64,000 nt of DNA from Crocinitomicaceae bacterium (GCA_029251865.1 JAQXCN010000012.1:1-64000), one strand, 5' to 3'; positions 7,911-16,907 are shown, counted from the first letter of the stretch. The notes: generated from the letters alone by a model not told the origin. Numbers and translations are program-made.

Positions 7911-9713
7911 ATGCACGAAACTATTGTTAAAATAACCAATCGAATTATTGAAAGAAGTAAGGAGACAAGATTACGCTACCTTGAAGATGTCAATAATATG
8001 TTTGAGGAAGGAGTTTACCGGTCAACGTTAAGTTGTGGTAATCTTGCGCATTCCTTTGCTGGCTGCGGACCTTCTGACAAATCTGAACTTACGGGAAACT
8101 CAACAAAGAACCTTGGCCTAGTTACTGCATATAACGATATGTTATCTGCCCATCGTGTTTATGAGAACTATCCTGAAGAGCTTAGAATATATGCGAGAAA
8201 AAATAATGCAGTTTTACAGGTGGCGGGAGGTGTTCCTGCGATGTGCGATGGCGTTACTCAAGGTAAGGATGGAATGGAATTATCATTGTTTTCAAGAGAC
8301 GTTATTGCGTTAAGTACATCAATTGGGCTGTCTCATAATGTATTTGATGCTGTATTAAGTCTTGGGATTTGTGATAAAATTGTCCCAGGTTTAATGATGG
8401 GCTGTTTAAATTATGGACACCTGCCTGTTGTATTTGTCCCGGGGGGACCAATGCCAACCGGAATCAGCAATGAAGAAAAAGCAAAAATAAGACAAGACTT
8501 TGCAGAAGGTAAAATAGACCGTGAAGCTCTTTTAAAGGGAGAATCTGATTCCTATCACTCTCCTGGTACTTGCACCTTTTACGGAACCGCCAATAGTAAT
8601 CAAATGCTTATGGAAATCATGGGAATGCAGTTACCTGGTTCAAGTTTCGTTAATCCAGACACAACGCACAGAAGACTTTTAAATGAAAAAGCGGTTGAAG
8701 TTGCAACGCATAATGCAAGCTTAGGCTTGGAACGCTCAATATCACGAATTATCGACGAAAAATCAATCGTAAACGCAATTATTGGTCTTTTAGCTACAGG
8801 AGGCTCAACAAACCATACTATCCACTTGATAGCAATTGCAAAAGCAGCAGGCATAATAATCAATTGGGAAGACATGTCTGACCTTTCTGACAACATACCC
8901 TTAATCACAAGAATGTATCCCAATGGAGCAGCTGATGTAAACCACTTCCATGCTGCGGGAGGAATGAGTTTTGTTATTAAAACCTTACTTCATGAGGGAT
9001 TACTTCACGATGACGTTATGACTATCCTTGGTAAAGGTCTATCTAAATTCGGTATGGAGTCTAAAATTAGCAATGGAAAAATTGAATTTGTAAATGGAAC
9101 GGATGATTCTTTGAACTTATCCGTTGTCCGACCCGCAAGTGAGCCCTTTTCGAAGGATGGTGGAATTAAAATATTGAAAGGTAACATTGGGAGATCCGTT
9201 ATCAAAACGGCGGCAGTTCAAAAGGAAAATAGAGTTGTAGAGGCACCTGCTATTGTTTTCAACGAACAAGAGGACCTAATAAATGCATTCAAGAACAATG
9301 AACTAAATAAAGACTTTATTGCTGTAGTTCCATTTCAAGGACCAAAACAAAACGGGATGCCCGAACTGCACAACTTAACGCCTTCTCTAACCATTCTTCA
9401 AAAAAGAGGCTTTCAAATAGGTTTAGTAACAGACGGAAGAATGTCCGGAGCCTCAGGAAAAGTACCCGCCGCAATACACCTCACCCCTGAAGCTCTGGAT
9501 GGAGGATTGATTTCTAAAATTGAAACTGGTGATATCCTAAAGCTTGATGCTGAAAATGGCACCCTTAATATCCTGAACTTAAAAGAAGTTCAACAGAGAG
9601 CAGAAAAGAAAATAACGAGAAAGAATACGACGTCACTTGGAAGGGGCTTATTCACAAATGCACGTAAAACAGTTTCCTCAAGCGAACAAGGCGCAAGCTT
9701 TATACTTGATTAA
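7911..9713 (+). CDS. edd: Phosphogluconate dehydratase (Entner-Doudoroff)
   Basis: A 600-residue IlvD/Edd-family dehydratase making 2-keto-3-deoxy-6-phosphogluconate. It has the Edd-type segments VTAYNDMLSAH, GGVPAMCDGVTQG, LGICDKIVPGLMMG and YHSPGTCTFYGTANSNQM, with cysteines expected to hold the Fe-S cluster, and the C-terminal TDGRMSGASGKVPAAIH. Length and motifs fit Edd rather than dihydroxyacid dehydratase IlvD, and the place after zwf-pgl agrees. The partner aldolase gene (eda) does not follow; the next gene is on the opposite strand and overlaps the edd end by 4 bases. Confidence 0.94.
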   Translation: MHETIVKITNRIIERSKETRLRYLEDVNNMFEEGVYRSTLSCGNLAHSFAGCGPSDKSELTGNSTKNLGLVTAYNDMLSAHRVYENYPEELRIYARKNNAVLQVAGGVPAMCDGVTQGKDGMELSLFSRDVIALSTSIGLSHNVFDAVLSLGICDKIVPGLMMGCLNYGHLPVVFVPGGPMPTGISNEEKAKIRQDFAEGKIDREALLKGESDSYHSPGTCTFYGTANSNQMLMEIMGMQLPGSSFVNPDTTHRRLLNEKAVEVATHNASLGLERSISRIIDEKSIVNAIIGLLATGGSTNHTIHLIAIAKAAGIIINWEDMSDLSDNIPLITRMYPNGAADVNHFHAAGGMSFVIKTLLHEGLLHDDVMTILGKGLSKFGMESKISNGKIEFVNGTDDSLNLSVVRPASEPFSKDGGIKILKGNIGRSVIKTAAVQKENRVVEAPAIVFNEQEDLINAFKNNELNKDFIAVVPFQGPKQNGMPELHNLTPSLTILQKRGFQIGLVTDGRMSGASGKVPAAIHLTPEALDGGLISKIETGDILKLDAENGTLNILNLKEVQQRAEKKITRKNTTSLGRGLFTNARKTVSSSEQGASFILD

Positions 9714-10627
9714 ACAAAAGCACTTCCGATGTAAACTAAGTAAATCCCTAACAAAATAGCACCCTCTAATCTGCCTAGCCTTTTACTCACGAGCAAAAAC
9801 AATCCTGTTAATAAAGTTACGCCGAGCATAACTGGAAGGTCAATTGAAATAAGAAAGGCATCCGCTTGCAAAGGATTAACAATACTCGTAATACCTAAAA
9901 CAGCGAAAATATTGAAAACGTTGCTGCCAATTAAATTACCTATAGATATACTCGACTGACCTTTTAAAATTGCAATAATAGAGGTCACAAGTTCAGGAAG
10001 TGATGTGCCTAAAGCTACAACAGAAATACCAATTATAAACTCGGAGATACCAAAAGATTTAGCGATAGTTACCGCATTATTAACGAGGAGTTCTGATCCA
10101 TAATAAAGACCAGCTGCACCTAAAATCAAATAAAGAGGAATGAGTTTTGGTTTTAATTTATTTTCGATTTCTTCTTCAGTAAAACTAGAATCGCGATAAC
10201 GGATAGAAAGTGTTAGAAAAAAAAGTAATCCTGAAATGAAAAACCAACCATCAATTTGATCTAATAACTGGTCCTGTGAAAAACCATAAAACATAAGCGA
10301 CGCAATAAGCATAACAAACCAAGAAAGCCTTAGTTTCTTCGGGTCTATCTCAATAGGGCGTATCAAAGCCGTTAAACCGAGAACAAGCGCCAAATTAGCA
10401 ACATTTGACCCTATAATATTGCCAATTGCAATCCCCGTACTCCCTTGGGTTGCTGCTTTTAAACTCACCAACAACTCAGGTGCTGAAGTCCCAAATGACA
10501 CAACCGTTACACCAATTAAAAAAGGTGAGACTTTTAATTTAGTCGCCAATGAAGCTGCACTTTTAACTAAAAAATCACCTCCTACCAACAGCAACAAAAT
10601 GCCAAGAAGAAGTAATAAGTACACCAT
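9710..10627 (-). CDS. Calcium/sodium antiporter family membrane protein (YrbG-like, CaCA)
   Basis: A 305-residue polytopic protein with the two inverted alpha-repeats of the CaCA superfamily: GTSAPELLVS...GNIIGSN in the first half and GTSLPELVTS...GNLIGSN in the second; these Glu and Asn residues line the ion site. About ten membrane helices are visible. It exchanges Na+ (or H+) against Ca2+ or another cation. It lies 37 bases after yajC on the same strand and is probably transcribed with that operon. It ends tail-to-tail with edd. Confidence 0.9.
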   Translation of the reverse strand: MVYLLLLLGILLLLVGGDFLVKSAASLATKLKVSPFLIGVTVVSFGTSAPELLVSLKAATQGSTGIAIGNIIGSNVANLALVLGLTALIRPIEIDPKKLRLSWFVMLIASLMFYGFSQDQLLDQIDGWFFISGLLFFLTLSIRYRDSSFTEEEIENKLKPKLIPLYLILGAAGLYYGSELLVNNAVTIAKSFGISEFIIGISVVALGTSLPELVTSIIAILKGQSSISIGNLIGSNVFNIFAVLGITSIVNPLQADAFLISIDLPVMLGVTLLTGLFLLVSKRLGRLEGAILLGIYLVYIGSAFV

Positions 10628-10664
10628 AAAAGACTAAATTATTTTAATACGCGTCAAAATTAGT

Positions 10665-10949
10665 TTACTTCGCTTGTAAAAGTTCGTCTCCACTCTGAGA
10701 AACTGCCGACTTATCAAGACGTAATTTTGTTTTTTCACTTTCGATAAGCACAGTGGCATCTGTAACTTCAAGAACCTTACCGTGAATACCCCCGATACTT
10801 ACAATATGATCTCCCTTTGCAAGACCATCCCTGAATTTCTTTAATTCCTTTTGCTTCTTCATCTGTGGACGAATCATAAAGAAATAAAAGACAAAGAACA
10901 TTAATCCTATAAAAAGTATATTCGTCAAACTACCATCACCCATAATCAA
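10665..10949 (-). CDS. yajC: Preprotein translocase accessory subunit YajC
   Basis: A 94-residue protein with one membrane helix (NILFIGLMFFVFYFFMI) followed by the YajC hallmark RPQMKKQKELKKFRDGLAKGD and a small beta domain (VSIGGIHGKV). It associates with SecDF. An ATG two codons downstream (MGDGSLTN) is an equally good start. It sits between the DUF1573 gene (12 bases) and the antiporter; nusB-DUF1573-yajC is a conserved order in Bacteroidota. Confidence 0.94.
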   Translation of the reverse strand: MIMGDGSLTNILFIGLMFFVFYFFMIRPQMKKQKELKKFRDGLAKGDHIVSIGGIHGKVLEVTDATVLIESEKTKLRLDKSAVSQSGDELLQAK

Positions 10950-10961
10950 AAAATTTAATCG

Positions 10962-11357
10962 TTATTTTATTTTCGCTTTTATATTCAGCGTTACTCTATT
11001 TGGCTCTGTATTAGCCATTACTGTTACGTATTTAGAAATTTCAGAATTAACTCTGAATTTTTCAGTGTCCACCTTTGCTGTTATTACTCCCTTTTCACCA
11101 GGCATTATTGGAGCCTCAGGCTTTTCTGCGACCGTGCATGAACAAGACCCTTTAATCTCTCCAAAGACAAGAGGATAATCGCCGGTGTTTTCTATATTGA
11201 AAACGGCTTCAATCACTTCCCCTTTAACGCGTGTTCCTGCATCATAGAGTTTATCGATATTCATCGTAGTCTTTTGTCCCACTTCTAACTCATTTACCTC
11301 TTCGCACCCTAAGAGTGCTATAGAAACAAAAAGAACCATATACCTAATTGCCTTCAT
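10962..11357 (-). CDS. DUF1573 lipoprotein
   Basis: A 131-residue protein with a lipoprotein signal (SIALLGCEEV, Cys at about 18) and a single immunoglobulin-like DUF1573 domain (KGEVIEAVFNIENTGDYPLVFGEIKGSCSCT...). The paired cysteines SCSCT are a recurrent feature of the family. Role unknown; probably a periplasmic or outer-membrane lipoprotein. It follows nusB by 2 bases and precedes yajC. Confidence 0.88.
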   Translation of the reverse strand: MKAIRYMVLFVSIALLGCEEVNELEVGQKTTMNIDKLYDAGTRVKGEVIEAVFNIENTGDYPLVFGEIKGSCSCTVAEKPEAPIMPGEKGVITAKVDTEKFRVNSEISKYVTVMANTEPNRVTLNIKAKIK

Positions 11358-11359
11358 AA

Positions 11360-12310
11360 TTATTGCTTTAATCCTCTCCCTGTTTTTACTATCTTCTTAT
11401 CTTTTGTCATTTTCTTCAATGACTTATCAAGAATCCCATTAATAAACACATTACTTTTTGGTGTGCTGTAATATTTCGAAATCTCAAGATATTCATTAAT
11501 CGTCACCTTCGTAGGAATACTCTCAAATGATTGCAACTCAGCAAAAGCCATTTTTAATAAGAGTACATCCATTTTTGCAATACGATCAAGTTCCCAATTA
11601 TCCGCCAATTCAGCAATCATTTTTTCACTCTCTTGATCTATAGCGACAGTTTGCTTTAATAATGTCGTTATAAATTCTTTTTCATCATCATTATCCTTAT
11701 ATAACGGTAAGAATTCAAAAGGACCTTCATCTTTAGTGTTTTTAATGGTTTTGATAACCATTGAGCATGCTAAATCGATGTCATCCATCCAACGAATCTC
11801 TTCTTCTTCAAAAAAGTTATAAACCAAGGGAGAATTCGCAATTTCATTTCTAAACAATTGGACTAGGAAATTTTTAGCATTAGAAAAATCATTTTCAATT
11901 GCTTCCATATGTTCAAAATAAACTTCACTTTTTTCGATTTCAATAAAAAGCTTTCTAAAAATCTCTTGCCTTTCATCAGATTTCCAATTCACATTTCGTC
12001 TTTGACATAAATCTTGAAATGGATTCGAATTCGCAATACTCTCAAGAATTGAATTATCAATAAATTTTCTATTTGGATTTAGATCTTCAAACGAAGGCCG
12101 AAGCTTATTCGCCCTATCCTCCATTTTTGAGAGAGATGCATTTTTGACCTCTTGAAAAGCAAGAAGAAGGTAGAGGTACAAGTCATACATCAAGTCCACA
12201 GATTCCAGAAGTTGGGTGTTCGCTGTCTTCAGATCCATGGACTCCTTTTGGTTGTAGAAAGTATACAACATCTGAAGGACTTTAATTCTTAAATGTCTTC
12301 TGTTCAGCAT
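11360..12310 (-). CDS. nusB: Transcription antitermination factor NusB (long Bacteroidota form)
   Basis: A 316-residue protein, about twice the length of E. coli NusB. The start MLNRRHLRIKVLQMLYTFY has the RNA-binding arginines of the NusB family. The NusB fold proper resumes in the C-terminal third (ELADNWELDRIAKMDVLLLKMAFAEL...TINEYLEISKYYSTPKSNVFINGILD). The long middle insertion is normal for Bacteroidota. It acts in rRNA antitermination with NusE. It starts directly at the end of the dehydrogenase gene (no gap) and is followed by the DUF1573 gene 2 bases later. Confidence 0.92.
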   Translation of the reverse strand: MLNRRHLRIKVLQMLYTFYNQKESMDLKTANTQLLESVDLMYDLYLYLLLAFQEVKNASLSKMEDRANKLRPSFEDLNPNRKFIDNSILESIANSNPFQDLCQRRNVNWKSDERQEIFRKLFIEIEKSEVYFEHMEAIENDFSNAKNFLVQLFRNEIANSPLVYNFFEEEEIRWMDDIDLACSMVIKTIKNTKDEGPFEFLPLYKDNDDEKEFITTLLKQTVAIDQESEKMIAELADNWELDRIAKMDVLLLKMAFAELQSFESIPTKVTINEYLEISKYYSTPKSNVFINGILDKSLKKMTKDKKIVKTGRGLKQ

Positions 12311-13402
12311 TTACTTCGTATTAGATCTTCCATTATTTATTTTCTCCTCTGCCATTCTCATTGCGATAACATGAGAGGGAATACGCTCGCGTTCTGAACG
12401 GGCAACAATATCGTGTATCGTATGGTATATATCCTCAGCCTTTCCCATTGCCCATTCGCTGGACAAATCTTTTACTTCAGAAAAACAATTGATAACACCT
12501 CCTGCATTAATTGCAAAGTCAGGAGCATAAAGAATACCTTTATCTAAAAGCGCTTGACCATGCGCATTCTCAATACTTAATTGATTATTTGCAGCACCTG
12601 CTATTATACCACATTTAAGTTTCGCCAATGTATCATCATTGATCGTCCCGCCTAATGCGCATGGTGCATAGATATCCATATCCTGCTGGTAAACCTTATT
12701 CAGTTCTATGCCCTTTGCACCATATTTTTGGACAACTTTTCTTACGGTATCGTCACTTATGTCGGCAATAAATACTTCTGCACGTTCTTTCCTGAGATAT
12801 TCCACCAAATATTCGCCAACATGACCCACACCTTGAACAAGTATCTTTCTACCTTCCAAAGCATCCGTTCCGAACCTTATTTTCGCACATGCTTTCATCC
12901 CCATGTAAGTACCGAATGCTGTTACCGGGGATGGGTCGCCACTTTTACCAGGCAAACCTACAACGTGATTGGTTTCTTTACTCACCCAAACCATGTCTGA
13001 TGGAGAAATACCAACATCCTCCGCTGTTATGTAATTACCAGCCAAGGAATTAACAAAACGACCAAACCTTCTAAACAAGGCCTCAGATTTCATCGTTTTT
13101 GAATCACCAATAATAACAGCCTTCCCACCTCCTAAAGCAAGATTTGATATGGCGTTTTTGTAAGTCATTCCTCTCGACAAACGAAGAACATCATTTAAAG
13201 CATCTAATTCGTTATTATATGACCACATTCGAGTACCACCCAATGCAGGACCTAATGTTGTATCATGAATCGCTATAATTGCTTTTAGACCGGTTACATT
13301 GTCACTACAAAACAAAATTTGATCGTGATCCATGGATGACATTTGAGAAATCACAGGGTTTTGTGTAATCTCAAAATCAGAATTCATAATTTTTGTGGAC
13401 AT
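12311..13402 (-). CDS. Glu/Leu/Phe/Val dehydrogenase family protein (leucine dehydrogenase-like)
   Basis: A 363-residue NAD-dependent amino-acid dehydrogenase. The substrate domain has GPALGGTRMW, Lys82 (RGMTYKNA) and catalytic Lys94 (LALGGGKAV); the Rossmann part has VQGVGHVGEYL near 190 and the C-terminal IAGAANNQL and NAGGVI. This is the short leucine/valine dehydrogenase type rather than the longer glutamate dehydrogenase, so it should deaminate branched-chain amino acids reversibly. It is the first gene of the nusB-DUF1573-yajC strand. A -7 element and a set of inverted repeats lie upstream. A second ATG five codons in is possible. Confidence 0.9.
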   Translation of the reverse strand: MSTKIMNSDFEITQNPVISQMSSMDHDQILFCSDNVTGLKAIIAIHDTTLGPALGGTRMWSYNNELDALNDVLRLSRGMTYKNAISNLALGGGKAVIIGDSKTMKSEALFRRFGRFVNSLAGNYITAEDVGISPSDMVWVSKETNHVVGLPGKSGDPSPVTAFGTYMGMKACAKIRFGTDALEGRKILVQGVGHVGEYLVEYLRKERAEVFIADISDDTVRKVVQKYGAKGIELNKVYQQDMDIYAPCALGGTINDDTLAKLKCGIIAGAANNQLSIENAHGQALLDKGILYAPDFAINAGGVINCFSEVKDLSSEWAMGKAEDIYHTIHDIVARSERERIPSHVIAMRMAEEKINNGRSNTK

Positions 13403-13463
13403 AATTTGTCTAGTTCGTTAACTTCCGGACTTGCTTATTATATACTAACTGCACAAGTGCTGA

Positions 13464-13494
13464 CAAAAATAGCGAATTCCTAAGGAACATTCCT
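13464..13494 (-). promoter_or_regulatory. Promoter of the dehydrogenase-nusB operon with overlapping inverted repeats
   Basis: On the minus strand TATTTTTG (13471-13464) is an exact -7 element, 60 bases upstream of the ATG. Immediately upstream of it lie TTCCT, one base, AGGAA, two bases, TTCCT (13477-13494), two overlapping inverted repeats in the place a regulator would cover the -33/-7 spacer. No clear -33 TTTG is present, which would suit activator dependence. The -7 call is direct; the operator role is inferred. Confidence 0.45.
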
Positions 13495-13542
13495 GCAGAA
13501 AAGATAAATAATAACTTCAAAGATTACCTTCATTTTAAAACA

Positions 13543-13572
13543 CAAAAAAAAGGAGGCTATCGCCCCCTTTTC
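13543..13572 (-). terminator. Terminator of the large T9SS protein gene
   Basis: Read on the minus strand: GGGGGC, loop GATA, GCCTCC (with one G-U pair), flanked by A- and T-runs. It starts about 20 bases after the stop codon at 13594. Confidence 0.8.
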
Positions 13573-13593
13573 CTGCTGTATTAAAGACTTTTA

Positions 13594-16266
13594 TTAATTA
13601 GCTATTATAATCCGTTCAGTAATTGTGAATCCAGCTTCAACACGAATGAAATAAATACCCGGTTTTACGTTGCTAATATCAACCGGTATATCAATTCCGG
13701 ATGAGCTTGCTTGAAATATCATGTGCTCAATAATCTTTCCACTCGCGTCCAAAATGGAAACGAATACGTTTGGAGTATTTAGACTTGTAATACCGAGTTT
13801 AAATACACCAGATGATGGATTTGGATAAATCTCAATATTAAAGTTAGCCTTCGAATCGGACAAGCCAGAAGAGCCAACCTCTACAAACTCACAATCGGAT
13901 TCATTAATACAACCTTCAATAGAGATACTAACTCCATATTCACCTGATTCAGTCGCCGTGAATGATTGAAAAGTAGCACCCTCTATTTCTAATCCTGTCG
14001 AACATTCAAACCATTGGTAAGAAGAGGCAAAGGCATCAGCCGTAATAGTTGCCCCTGAAACGAACACCTCATTACTTGGTAGCGGTATAATCGTTAAATC
14101 AAGAGTCACAAGGCTATCGCAACCACCTACAGAAACTAATTCCTGTATCGCGGTGTTATTACTTTCAGTATAAGTCACTCCATTTGTCCAAGTAAATGAC
14201 CCGCACTCCGTGAACGAATCTGTTGTTTGCAATACTGATGAGATTGTCAAATCTAGAGTCACTAAACTATCACATCCGTTGACCGAGGTCAACATAAATG
14301 TTGCTGAGGTATTCTCTGTGTAGGTATTACCATCGATCCACGTTAAACTACCACAGGCCTCTTGAACATCTGTAGTTTCAATAAGGCTTACAATTGATAA
14401 ATCAAGCGTTACAATACTATCACAACCAACACTATTAATCAAGGTAAAGGTGGAAGTATTATTGGAAGTTGTGTAAACGACGCCATCAATCCATTCATAT
14501 GGACCACATGCAACCTGCGTATCAATTGAATTACTGGGTGTATTAATCGTTAGGTTTAAGGTTACAATACTGTCACAACCATTCGCATCGACAAGTGTAA
14601 AAGTTGCCGAACTGTTGCTTTCAGAATATGTTTCGCCATCAATCCATGTATAACTTCCACAAGCTGTTTGAATATCCGTACCTTCAGATGGGCCAGTAAT
14701 AACAAGATTTAAGGTAACTAAACTATCACAACCAGAAACATCAGACAACAACTCGGTGTAGACCCCTGACTCCGTGTAAGTCTCGCCATTTAATCCCCAA
14801 GTATAAGAGATGCATTCTGTTTTATTTTCAGCGGTAAGATTGCACGCGAAATTTGGGCGTACGATAAAAGGTCCCGGAAAATCAAAACTTTCCATAGCCT
14901 GAAAGGCACCACCATTAATACTTCCAAAACAGGTATTCGGCGTTTCTATACTCAGTGATTGACCTAATGCCATATTATCCACCGTACTGTATTCTTTCAC
15001 GCCAACATAATAAGATCCTGGAGTTAATGTTAAAACAGTGCCTTGAGTACTCAAAATAGGCAAGGTAAGAAAGACCCCTCCGGCAGAAGTATCCGTTTCC
15101 GCGATTAAATAATCTTCTGATTGTGCAATAACATTTGCGGGAAGACCTCCAACTATATCATAAACGATAACGCTGACGGTATCACCAAGACCATCTGAGC
15201 CTGGAATCATGAAAAATGAAACTGAAGAAAGACTCGTTGCAGAAATGATTTCATATGAATTACCGAGTGTAGCAAAAGCTCCAGCACCAACCCCCAAAGA
15301 AACGTCTACAGAACCATTATCCCTTGCGTATGTGTTCGTTACAACTAAGTTATAAGACACTGTATCGTTTAAGGGATTAGCATCTGTTTCTGCTATATTT
15401 GATATCAACTCGATCGTGTAAACACCATCATCAACTGGTGTGTATCCAGGAACTGTTGCATTTAATGTACCACCTGCAGGTAGTAAAGAAGAGACATTAC
15501 TTGATTGGGTGTAAACCAAATTCATATCTGTATCATAAACATTAGAGGTCATGAAAATATTACTTACCGATTGAGCACCAGCATTCGTAATGACACCAGA
15601 GGCTCCAATAGGACCCTGAATTTGATCTAATGGTATAATTGTATATTCTAGTAATGAATTGTCATCCATAGTTACTTCAAATGGAGGCGCCTCTTCTACG
15701 ATGACATTATCGATCGCAAGTCCCGTACCCCAATTGTCCATCCCAGCACAATCACCACCATCATTCCATCTAAAACCAATCAGAACGGATGATTCATTAT
15801 CATATGCTGTAAGGCTAACCGCATATGATTCCCATGCCGCTAATGGCGTTAATGTTTCAATAATAGTCCAGGTTGCTCCACCATCGACAGACCCCTCTAC
15901 CGTCGCATCGCCTGAGCCGTAATTCCCATCGTGATAGGCCAGAAATGAAACTTGAACATTATTTAAACCTGTCAAATCCATTGAAGGAGAAATCAAAAGT
16001 TCGTCACATAAAATTTCGTTTTGTACGTCATCGTTTGTCATTGCAAATGAAGTCGAGCCATTTGATGTTACAGGCCAATAACCCGCAGCGCTTGCATCAG
16101 CCTCATCTCCTGTGTAATAACCAGTGTAACCATTTGTAGCCTGAGTTGTTGCGGACCAGCCATTTGGCAAGGCTGGTGTTGCAACACTTTCAAAATCTTC
16201 TGAAAGCACTTGGCTAAAAGCGTTGCCAGAGCCAAAAATCATTAAGCCTAAAAATAATTTTTTCAT
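13594..16266 (-). CDS. Secreted T9SS cell-surface protein with five CGSYTW/GCDS repeats
   Basis: An 890-residue protein. A signal peptide (MKKLFLGLMIFGSGNAFS) is followed by a MAM-like 'choice-of-anchor J' jelly-roll domain (about 20-190: EDFESVATPALPNGW... to LAIDNVIV), a CARDB-like Ig region (about 195-310) and a beta-rich stretch. Then come five tandem repeats of about 50 residues (about 480-725), each with the pattern C-x-x-x-x-W-x-x-G-x-x-Y-(T/S) ... GCDS(L/I)VTL(N/D)L. A PKD-like segment and a T9SS type A sorting domain (IYPNPSSGVFKL...GIYFIRVEAG) end the protein. It should be exported through the outer membrane and anchored or released. Function is probably adhesive; that is inference from architecture. 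Confidence 0.88.
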   Translation of the reverse strand: MKKLFLGLMIFGSGNAFSQVLSEDFESVATPALPNGWSATTQATNGYTGYYTGDEADASAAGYWPVTSNGSTSFAMTNDDVQNEILCDELLISPSMDLTGLNNVQVSFLAYHDGNYGSGDATVEGSVDGGATWTIIETLTPLAAWESYAVSLTAYDNESSVLIGFRWNDGGDCAGMDNWGTGLAIDNVIVEEAPPFEVTMDDNSLLEYTIIPLDQIQGPIGASGVITNAGAQSVSNIFMTSNVYDTDMNLVYTQSSNVSSLLPAGGTLNATVPGYTPVDDGVYTIELISNIAETDANPLNDTVSYNLVVTNTYARDNGSVDVSLGVGAGAFATLGNSYEIISATSLSSVSFFMIPGSDGLGDTVSVIVYDIVGGLPANVIAQSEDYLIAETDTSAGGVFLTLPILSTQGTVLTLTPGSYYVGVKEYSTVDNMALGQSLSIETPNTCFGSINGGAFQAMESFDFPGPFIVRPNFACNLTAENKTECISYTWGLNGETYTESGVYTELLSDVSGCDSLVTLNLVITGPSEGTDIQTACGSYTWIDGETYSESNSSATFTLVDANGCDSIVTLNLTINTPSNSIDTQVACGPYEWIDGVVYTTSNNTSTFTLINSVGCDSIVTLDLSIVSLIETTDVQEACGSLTWIDGNTYTENTSATFMLTSVNGCDSLVTLDLTISSVLQTTDSFTECGSFTWTNGVTYTESNNTAIQELVSVGGCDSLVTLDLTIIPLPSNEVFVSGATITADAFASSYQWFECSTGLEIEGATFQSFTATESGEYGVSISIEGCINESDCEFVEVGSSGLSDSKANFNIEIYPNPSSGVFKLGITSLNTPNVFVSILDASGKIIEHMIFQASSSGIDIPVDISNVKPGIYFIRVEAGFTITERIIIAN

Positions 16267-16291
16267 CGTTTAATATTTATTAATCTATTTA

Positions 16292-16320
16292 CAAATGTAT
16301 ATAACTAATCCTAACTACAA
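16292..16320 (-). promoter_or_regulatory. Promoter of the large T9SS protein gene
   Basis: Minus strand: TTG (16320-16318), 18-base spacer, TACATTTG (16299-16292), 25 bases before the ATG. The -33 element lies inside the 3' end of the small lipoprotein gene. Confidence 0.6.
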
Positions 16321-16548
16321 GCCCTTTTTTATCTTTGATTTCGAGGGAGTTAGCAGTGACTTCTTCTGATTATTTTGATTGAATTTAATATGTTGAGCAC
16401 TATCCATGCGCGTTTGTTTGCGCGGCTTTACTTTCCTTAATGGTACTTGATTATTAACATTTTCAACATTAGGAACATTCTGTGTCGAACAACTAAGCAA
16501 AAGAATGAAAAAGGTTGAAAGCGTTAAAATTAAATACATCTTTTTCAT
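16315..16548 (-). CDS. Small basic lipoprotein, unknown function
   Basis: A 77-residue protein with a lipoprotein signal (FFILLLSCSTQ, Cys at about 20) and a mature part rich in Lys, Asn, Gln and Ser (LRKVKPRKQTRMDSAQ...) with no recognisable domain. Its start overlaps the stop of the ArsC-like gene by 4 bases, so it is translationally coupled to it. I do not recognise the family. Confidence 0.6.
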   Translation of the reverse strand: MKKMYLILTLSTFFILLLSCSTQNVPNVENVNNQVPLRKVKPRKQTRMDSAQHIKFNQNNQKKSLLTPSKSKIKKGL

Positions 16549-16907
16549 CTTACCTGCTTTTTAAAGGATGCAACGGCATCGGAAACGATTTGTTTAGCAT
16601 TACCAATGAATACAGCATCTTCATTTATAATGAAAGGACGTTTTAAAAAAGTATATTCTTCAAGAATATAACGTTTATAATCCGCTTCACTAAGCTCAAT
16701 GTTATTCAAGCCCATTGCTCTATACTTCATTGCTTTTTTGGAAAACAAAGCCTCGTATGAACCAACCTTGTTTTTTAAAAAATCCAGCGTTACCTCGTCT
16801 ATATTTTGCTCTTTTATATTTTGCAACTCAACTTCAGGGCCAACATTAAGTTCCTTCAAAATCCTCTGATTGGTGGAACATGACTTCAAATAATAGATTT
16901 TTTTCAT
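16545..16907 (-). CDS. ArsC/Spx-family thioredoxin-fold protein
   Basis: A 120-residue protein with the ArsC fold: beta-alpha start MKKIYYLKSCSTNQRILKEL with the single candidate catalytic Cys9 in S-C-S-T-N-Q-R, a central helical part (EALFSKKAMKYRAMG) and RPFIINEDAVFIGNAK, which corresponds to the RP(I/F) substrate-binding strand of ArsC. It is diverged from true arsenate reductase (compare the gene at 33517-33873, which has HNNRCSKSR). A redox or thiol role is likelier than arsenate reduction; this is inference. Confidence 0.75.
   Translation of the reverse strand: MKKIYYLKSCSTNQRILKELNVGPEVELQNIKEQNIDEVTLDFLKNKVGSYEALFSKKAMKYRAMGLNNIELSEADYKRYILEEYTFLKRPFIINEDAVFIGNAKQIVSDAVASFKKQVR

Noticed and set aside
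14000-14850. Direct repeats that might be a CRISPR array
   Set aside because: The repeats are in-frame protein repeats of about 150 bases inside a T9SS protein gene, with no short constant repeat and spacer pattern.
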